A DNA stretch of 64,000 nucleotides from Phoebastria nigripes (taxonomy: Eukaryota > Chordata > Aves > Procellariiformes > Diomedeidae). Position 1 is the first letter of the stretch, and each line of letters opens with the position of its first letter. The notes under the pieces were generated by a model. The model made no database searches and had not been told where the DNA came from. It saw only the letters and a program-made list of their open reading frames with translations. Positions 57,267 through 64,000 of the stretch are shown here, piece after piece. Position numbers and translations under genes: made by a program. The stretch is from assembly GCA_035582835.1 (NCBI GenBank), contig JAYKAV010000431.1, forward strand, positions 19,662-83,661. Direction: 5' to 3'.

Positions 57267-60200
57267 GTAAGTTAAAAACAGCATGATTGCTCCAGACATC
57301 ACTCTTCCAATACAGAAGAGTGACATTTGCTGAGGAAACAGGATAAATTGCATCTAGTTGTTCTCTTGGCAATTTAGCCCTTTTTAGGTTAAATGCATTT
57401 ATGGGTTATTCTACTAGAACTGATTTTCTTTTTTTTTTTTTTTTTTTAATCAGGGGTCTTGAACGTATTCTTTTTTCCTGTAACACAGAAAAATAGAGTA
57501 AGAAAATATTTTTCTATCATATCCATTAACTACTCTATACAGTGCTTTTGCAGCCACCTAATCAACACTGTTGGCTAGTGATTTGGGCATCAAACTGCCA
57601 CATAGAAGTCCCAGGCTCTAATCCCTCTCTGATATCGAATTGANGTCTGGCCTCAGACAGGTCAGTTGATGGCCTCTAGGCTCCCATGTTCACCTCCCTA
57701 CAGAGTGGCTATGTTAGCCTGTGTGCTGCTTTGTCAAAGTGCAATCCCAGTATCTATGTATTATACCGCACTTGCTCTCACTCTCATGCTGACTGGAAAG
57801 ATCTCTAGTTAGAAAGATGTGTCATATAATACACACACACACACACTCTCTCTCTCTACAATTTAGTGTAAGGATTTTTTTCTGTTATAGCTTCAGCTTT
57901 CTGTCAGAGGCAACAAGAACCCTGTGTGCATAATGATCAGCATTTTCAGCAGTCATCACTGATTCTGCAGACTTTNGCTTATGAGCATGCTCCCAATGTC
58001 TATCCATTAGAGGATAAACACTTACCCAAACAAATTTTTAGAAGTTTGTCCAATTGTACATTGACAGGATTATTGAAAATGTGTTTTTCCAACAGAGAGA
58101 TATCGAAAGCAGAAAAAGAAATTATGAGATTTAAATTGAAACTGTGAAGATCAAAACAAGGACAAATTTGAAGCACACACAGACAGAAGACTGGTATCAG
58201 GCTTTATTGTGCTCCTGCCCCATATATAAACCATTTTTTGCTGATCTCCTGCACATATTCACTAGAAACGCTGTGTAACCATGGACTTTGCAAGGCAAAC
58301 CAAACTATTAACGCAGTAAATTCTTAGAGCTAACCAATGCTAGCCACTGCCTTCTTTATCTTTCCTACTNCTCCAGGTGTCCCCTCTTACTCTGTGGTAC
58401 ATCTTGTCTTTGCCTGTAACATTCCACTCTGAAAGTCTTAGCAGTGCTGTTTAGGTCCTTAAATGTCAGAGTCCCACTAGTATCAAACCCATGGCTCAGT
58501 TGCTATTAAATCCTGTTATGTGCTACATTTTTATTTGCAGACATGCAAAATGTTCTTAGTTATCTGCATCACTGCACAGCTAATGACTTGCTCCCCGCCC
58601 CGAAGAGCCTGGACATTTAACTTGCACAGTTCAGGATACACAGTGGTAGGATATACATGGGTAAAGTGCTGCAAAGCTAACTTCTTTTCAAACTCTGAGC
58701 CCAAGTGCCCTTCAGAAACATGTTCTAATTCACTCTTAAATTAGAAGAGTTCATGTTAGGAATGCTGTTTTCTGTAGGTCCTTTTCAATTAAACATATTT
58801 AAGTCAGGAAAATAAAGTGATGATGCAAGCGAGAAACTTTCTAGACATTTTACCTCATGTGACTCAAACATCACACTCCTATCAATGGAATTTTTTTTCC
58901 CCAGGTGACGTATCTGAAACAAGACCCTTCACTTAACTGAAAATACTCAAACATGTTTATGCTCACTTCGACTACAGGAAAGCAACTTGCTCCAGGCCCC
59001 ACAGCACTGTCATACAGTGTTTCCAGGATCAGGCATGCGCTTGCTCATGAGAGTTTTAATACTTCTTTCNGTACATCTGTAAAGCATTCTGGGAACTAAA
59101 GATCCCCACAGAAAAAGAGCAGGAACAGGGTGGAATAGAACAGTCTCTTCAAAGTTTAACAATGTCTTATCTAAATACAATAGGTTTTTGATTTTTTTTT
59201 TTAAATCAAAGATGAATTCTCTGAAAGGGTGTTTTTTCTGTCTCTGAAAGCTGCCTGCAGAAAAGATACCTTAGCTGTTCCTCTAAGTTGTTGTTTATTT
59301 TGCAATTTTTAATAATGACAGTGGATTTTTCTGTTTTCCTAGAGCATGTAACTCCAGCTATATATAAATATAATTACTACATTAGACAAGCTGAAAAGAT
59401 GTACAAGATTGAAGGAACAATGTTTTTAATTAACTTGCCTTATGTCTTTCTAGCCCCGAAAATAGCAAATGTCAATTGGCAATCCAAACTAAATAAAGCT
59501 GCACACCACACCTCTGATTACAGCAGCACAGAAGCAATCTTGAGGAGAGGACAGGCCTTCAACATCACTCTGAACCTCCAAACAACTGTGCAATCTGGGG
59601 ACAACTTCACCTTTGTTGCAAGCACAGGTAATTTCCCCATGGCATTCACCTCACATCCAAGTCACTCCAGCTCCAAAACACTAGTGCCTTACAGCTCTAT
59701 GTGGTCCATTCCTCAATCATTAAGCTTTGTCCAGTATCATTCAGGATTCATTGTCCTTTTAGGCTTAGGAGCTCCCATTTTAAAGTTCAATCTGTACCTT
59801 AAGGCAATAGACAGTTAAGGTAATAATTAATAGAAAGGTAGGGGCCATCCTCATTCTAAAAACAAGCCTATATCTCTGCTCCTAAGGACCTACCTGCAAT
59901 ACTGAAAGTTGTCTTCATTCTGTGGTCCCTGAACATTTTGCAACTCTACCTCTCACAGACCATCATCCCCCACTTGTTTCCTTTCCTGACTCTCTACTTC
60001 ACCTGTTTAGACTCCCCTTGATTAACTGAATGTGTTCCCTATTACTAGAACATGACCCCATTCATAAGACTCCTATCTGTATCTTCCCAAAAGGCTTCTC
60101 CAAAAAATTCTCCAGGCAGCTGCTAACTCTTAATGAAATGTGTATTAAAATGTGTGGTCCATCCTGCCCACATAATTTTGATCTGTCAGGTTTTCAGGAC

Positions 60201-63200
60201 AACAGGCTTGCCTCCTCACTTGTCTAGAATGATTATGGGCATGCTCACCTTTACTGGGTCGTGCACATAACACAGAGGGCTGCATAGTACGATTCTATGG
60301 ATTGGAGCGCAGCTAGTTTGCATTGAATAAGCATTTGATCTGATAAGCCACAACCTTTCAATGTTGTCATTAAAAAAAATATGGAATTGAGATCATCACT
60401 GACCCCAAGTTTGTCACCTGCAGCTGTCATTCAGAATTGCTGTCCCTGTTCCCTCTGGCAGGACCATCTCCAGCAGAATCACTGCAGACCAAGGCCGTAT
60501 TTAACCTTTCTGAGGAGGGTGCCAGTGGCTGGAGTGCAACGCAAGAGCCCAGTGAGCCTGGCTGCATGAACTTCACAATATTCAGCCCAGCCAACGCTGT
60601 CATTGGACGATACAAACTCAAACTCCAGATTGTTTCTGGGAACAAGGTCTCTTCAACACTCCTGGGCCAGTTTGTGCTACTCTTCAATCCCTGGTGTCCA
60701 AGTACGTTTTGATGTATCATGACCTTCAAATAACTCATTGTCTCAGTCAGGAAATCTGGGTGTCACAGTAAAGCACGTACCTGACAGTCACAGCTACAGA
60801 AAGATTTTTTTTTTGCTCAACGTCAAGGATCAAGTTTTTGCCCTTTCTTCGGTGCTGCAATGCATCAAAGATCCAGCCTCTTGCTTGTAGAATAAGAAAT
60901 CAGAGGCAGGAAATATTCCAAATATTTATTCTATAATTTTTTTCCCNCTGATAACTTGTGTTCAGTTGCAAACCGAGCAATATCTACCAGTAAGACACAT
61001 ACGGAGATTACTGAAGGGACAGGAGCATAGTCAGTTCACCTCAAAGGAACTTCATGCTTATTTTACTCACTCTCTAAATGATTACAGAGGTATAGCAGGG
61101 AGTCCTAAGCCTGAATACACAGGCAGCCTGACCTGTTCCCTAGAACTCCCCTTGAAGTGAGATTTTCAGTTACAGCAAAACAACTTTCCTTTCAGCCAGC
61201 GTGTCTCATTCTGCTTCTAGATGATGATGTCTACATGGCTAATGAAAAGGAGCGACAGGAGTATGTCCTGAATGATAGCGGAATCATATTTCAGGGACTG
61301 GAAAAATATATTCAACAAGAAGCTTGGAACTATGGACAGGTAAACAGCATCACCTATTCCAGAACTTTGAAAATAAGAACAGTGGGTAAATAGGCTCTTG
61401 AGGAGAGAGAATCATTACCTCATAATATGAGTTCAGTATTCCTCTCTCGCTTACGATTTTCTTGCAGATATATCTCACTTATCAGTACATTACAGCAGCA
61501 TCAGGATCATTTCCCCTGTCTGGCATGTGCTAATACAGAAATAAAAGAAACAAAGCACAATTTTAGTCTTCTTTTGCCTATTACACAAACTGGCGAATTC
61601 TACTTGTTTCTTGACCCTTGTAAAAGGCAAAGGAAGCCATTCCAGTATTAAACTCTAGCTATTGCGAGGTTAGTACATCTAAATATTTACACAGTTGGTT
61701 CAGTAATGGGGCAGAAGACATTAAAAGGATATCCCAAATCTACTCAACTGAAACAACTCAAGTTGGAATTTTTGAAAATCAGTTTGTCCTTCTAAGCATA
61801 ACTGCTACAAATACAGTCTAACTACAGCCCATCTGTAGTCACATAGCTATCCTGCAACTTGTTGGGCCAGTCAAAACCATTCCTGACCACTTCATGCCTT
61901 ACAACTGCACCAGCAGTTGCACAGACAGTATTTCTATTAATCCTCCAGATCACTGTGGCTACTTTTACACTAATAAATGAAACAAGGCCAGATCTGCTTT
62001 CTGTCTCAGAGGTCAAGTGGCATCCTTGCCTGACCGCATCCATACAGCANAGCACTTTGGCATTCTCTAGGCCCAACACAGTGTCTCTGTGACCCTAATC
62101 CACAATAATTATTTTTGTGGGTTTCTTTCAGTTCAGATCATCTGATATAAGCTGAAGGCAGCCCATCAGAGCGAAGCTTTCATAACAGAAGGGTACCTGT
62201 AGGGGCATGACAGGATGTGGGAGGGTGCAAAGCCTGCTGAGCCAGACCTGGAGTGGTCTTGTCTGATCCACCAGGCCATGTAACGTCTTTGTGAACGCTC
62301 ATAGCTATGGCCCCAAACCATGCTCATAAACATGCTGTCTTAATATACTATGGAGAGTCAGCAGCCTAGTGCTCATGCTTTCTTCTTGGCCCTATTTTAA
62401 CAGTACAGAAAATGCCTGTATTACCAACATCATCCTATTGTGCTAGGAGAAGGAAAATAGGTGGGGAGTTTATCCTTGGGGTTATTTATGAAATTAGCCT
62501 TTAATGTATTGCTTGTTTTGATTTCAGTTTGAAGAGGATATCCTTGATATCTCTCTGGCTATACTGGATCGAAGCCTNAACCACCGCCAAGATCCAGCTG
62601 TTGATGTATCCAACCGAAACAATCCTATCTATGTGACCAGGGTTATCAGTGCTATGGTAAAGTGATCAATTAGTTACAGCTGTACAATGCACCTACTAAC
62701 AAAAACCCCAATACTTTGTCGTGAATGTCTAATATTTTATAGGAGTAGCTAACTTTTCTGCAAAAAATAGCTATAGAAGAGGTAAAATGGAAATTTATTC
62801 TCAAGGAAAAATACCCCAGGAGTTTAATTTACCTTCTTCCCAAAAGTTTGCTTATAACTGAAGGAATGTTTCCAAGAACTTTTGGGGAACATTGAGTCTC
62901 AGATGTATTTTCCTAACAGATTTTGAGTCCGTTAGATCTTTTCACTAATTTGGAAAGCCTGTGTCCATTCTGAAATCATTTGCTAAGTTTTTCAAACATC
63001 AAGAGAAGCATAAANTATTTTGGAAAACCAGTGTTAGTATGGCTGTATTTAATGTGTGTATTTAGTATTGTTCACTTAAGGGGGATTCGTTNGGTGAGGC
63101 CTGTATGCATTTCCTTCAACAAATACTTACATCTTCTCAACACCCCCCCATCCTCACAAACATATAAACGCACAACTAGGCAACTGAAAAGTTTTCCATT

Positions 63201-64000
63201 TTATAAATAATACATGCCTTACCACATTCCTTATCTGAGATTCCTCGTTTATAGCTGTGATCCTTTTCACCCTTTTAGACAGCACTCACTTTAGGCAATG
63301 TCAACTTCAACATGAAGAAAATAACTCTACTTAGATGTACAAAATTACTAAAAGTACGAATACTTAAGGAAAAAAATAATTAAAAAAGAACTTACTGTTT
63401 TCGGTACAACCATACATGACACTTAAACAGGCCTCTAAAATGGATGTGCNCAAACATATGCAAGCACATCTAACAAGTTTGATCAAGCTATATGTACTAT
63501 ATGCACATTTGCAACAAATGCACATTCAGAGAAAATATGTTCTTCTTGAGGCTTCCATATAAATCACTTGAGAATGTGAACCAATACTGAATACACAGTG
63601 TAACAGTATAATGACATACAAGGAGGTGAAATTAATCAATGAAACAGAAAATTTAAATAGGCTGGCAGTTGGTACATTTGGGAACATTCGTACTGAAAAG
63701 CAAGGCAGTTTTGAATCATCAGACTCTACAATCTGATCTGGGTTTGATCCAATTGTTGCACTTGAGCAGACAAAATTCTATCTAAGATTCAAATACTATG
63801 TCCCATCACTCAGCCAATGAGAAGAGTGGTACAAACAGGGTCATTTCTGCCTCTTTCCCTCTCTCCCTTTTTCTGTAAATATTTTAATTCGCTCATGAGA
63901 AGGACTCTTTCAGGTTAACAGCAATGATGAAAAAGGAGTAGTGGAAGGGAAGTGGAACGGAAAGTACTACTCAGGAACCAACCCCTTGCAGTGGAGTGGA
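57260..64000 (+). CDS. TGM6: Transglutaminase 6, exons 1-6 (cut by window edge)
   Basis: Joined exons: 57260-57266, 59454-59627, 60462-60701, 61221-61339, 62528-62656, 63914-64000 (continuing). 252 codons are visible. The protein has the full N-terminal beta-sandwich (Val-Asn-Trp-Gln, His-His-Thr, Arg-Arg-Gly-Gln-Ala-Phe, Asn-Pro-Trp-Cys-Pro) and the start of the core. [16 protein letters not shown] and Gly-Val-Val-Glu-Gly-Lys-Trp closely match human TGM6, hence the symbol. W237 is present; the catalytic triad lies beyond the edge. The first calcium loop reads Asn-Ser-Asn-Asp-Glu, with Glu at the fourth ligand position. TGM6 is a Ca2+-dependent cross-linking enzyme; in mammals it is largely neural. 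Introns hold no recognised repeat except a CA/CT microsatellite. Exon 1 is inferred by phase. Confidence 0.88.
57831..57858 (+). repeat. (AC)n(TC)n microsatellite
   Basis: About eight AC units followed by about six TC units, in TGM6 intron 1. Confidence 0.9.
59454..59627 (+). CDS. TGM6: TGM6 coding exon 2
   Basis: Residues 3-60 of the beta-sandwich, with Val-Asn-Trp-Gln-Ser, Ala-His-His-Thr-Ser and Leu-Arg-Arg-Gly-Gln-Ala-Phe. 174 nt, phase 1 at both ends. The open frame extends upstream through the intron, but the acceptor TCTTTCTAG sets the boundary. Confidence 0.93.
60462..60701 (+). CDS. TGM6: TGM6 coding exon 3
   Basis: Residues 61-140, with Thr-Lys-Ala-Val-Phe-Asn-Leu-Ser and [10 protein letters not shown]. 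Donor is A|GTACGT; the split codon becomes Asn. 240 nt, very similar to exon 3 of the middle gene. Confidence 0.94.
61221..61339 (+). CDS. TGM6: TGM6 coding exon 4
   Basis: Residues 141-180, with [14 protein letters not shown] and Trp-Asn-Tyr-Gly-Gln. 119 nt, phase 1 to phase 0. Confidence 0.94.
62528..62656 (+). CDS. TGM6: TGM6 coding exon 5
   Basis: Residues 181-223, with Phe-Glu-Glu-Asp-Ile-Leu-Asp-Ile and Asn-Pro-Ile-Tyr-Val-Thr-Arg-Val. The latter is a TGM6-type signature differing from Pro-Lys-Tyr-(Leu/Val)-Gly-Arg in the two upstream genes. 129 nt. Confidence 0.95.
63914..64000 (+). CDS. TGM6: TGM6 coding exon 6, 5' part
   Basis: Residues 224-252 up to the window edge, with the first calcium loop and Gly-Lys-Trp-Asn-Gly-Lys-Tyr. 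The catalytic Cys is expected about 20 codons further on. Confidence 0.93.

Noticed and set aside
59288..59818. 176-codon open frame containing TGM6 exon 2.
   Set aside because: The conserved protein starts only after the acceptor at 59453 and stops resembling transglutaminase at the donor after 59627.
1..64000. tRNA, rRNA and other structured RNA genes.
   Set aside because: None was recognised on either strand by eye; a covariance-model scan would be needed to exclude small ones.

Overview
The window is vertebrate nuclear DNA, almost certainly from a bird, probably Neoaves. Spliced genes with GT/AG introns alternate with antisense CR1 LINE fragments of avian type. A degraded endogenous retrovirus carries an LTR of a kind common in bird genomes. 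The left end also has the CpG-rich, minisatellite-rich sequence typical of bird promoters. Isolated N characters are scattered throughout and are probably ambiguous or heterozygous bases.

Layout. 1-2588: retroviral remnant with gag-, protease- and integrase-like pieces and a 3' LTR. 2604-5900: GC-rich block without a recognised gene. It holds a ~34-bp minisatellite, a CpG-rich patch, a run of TGACC nuclear-receptor half-sites, six ~77-bp repeats with CTCF-like and NRF1-like motifs, and a CCAAT/GC-box promoter-like stretch. 5915-7060: minus-strand pol remnant of a second retroelement. 7061-15740: AT-rich sequence with no recognised gene. 15748-64000: three tandem plus-strand transglutaminase genes.

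The genes: (1) a complete TGM3 orthologue, 13 coding exons at 15847-35114, 691 codons, with active-site residues at the same numbers as human TGM3 (C272, H330, D353); (2) a complete TGM6-like paralogue, 13 coding exons at 38658-54701, 696 codons, triad C274/H332/D355; (3) the 5' half of TGM6, exons 1 to 6 (partial), from 57260 to the window edge. All three share intron positions and phases and begin with a 7-nt coding first exon (ATG-GCN-G). All would encode Ca2+-dependent protein-glutamine gamma-glutamyltransferases, which form epsilon-(gamma-glutamyl)lysine cross-links; TGM3 does this in cornifying epithelium and TGM6 mainly in neural tissue in mammals.

No novel multi-gene system is apparent. 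The points most worth a second look are the CTCF/NRF1-like 77-bp array, the middle transglutaminase with its altered calcium loop and diverged C-terminal barrel, and Ser-to-Arg at position 307 of the TGM3 orthologue. All coordinates were read by eye from the sequence; no database search was run.
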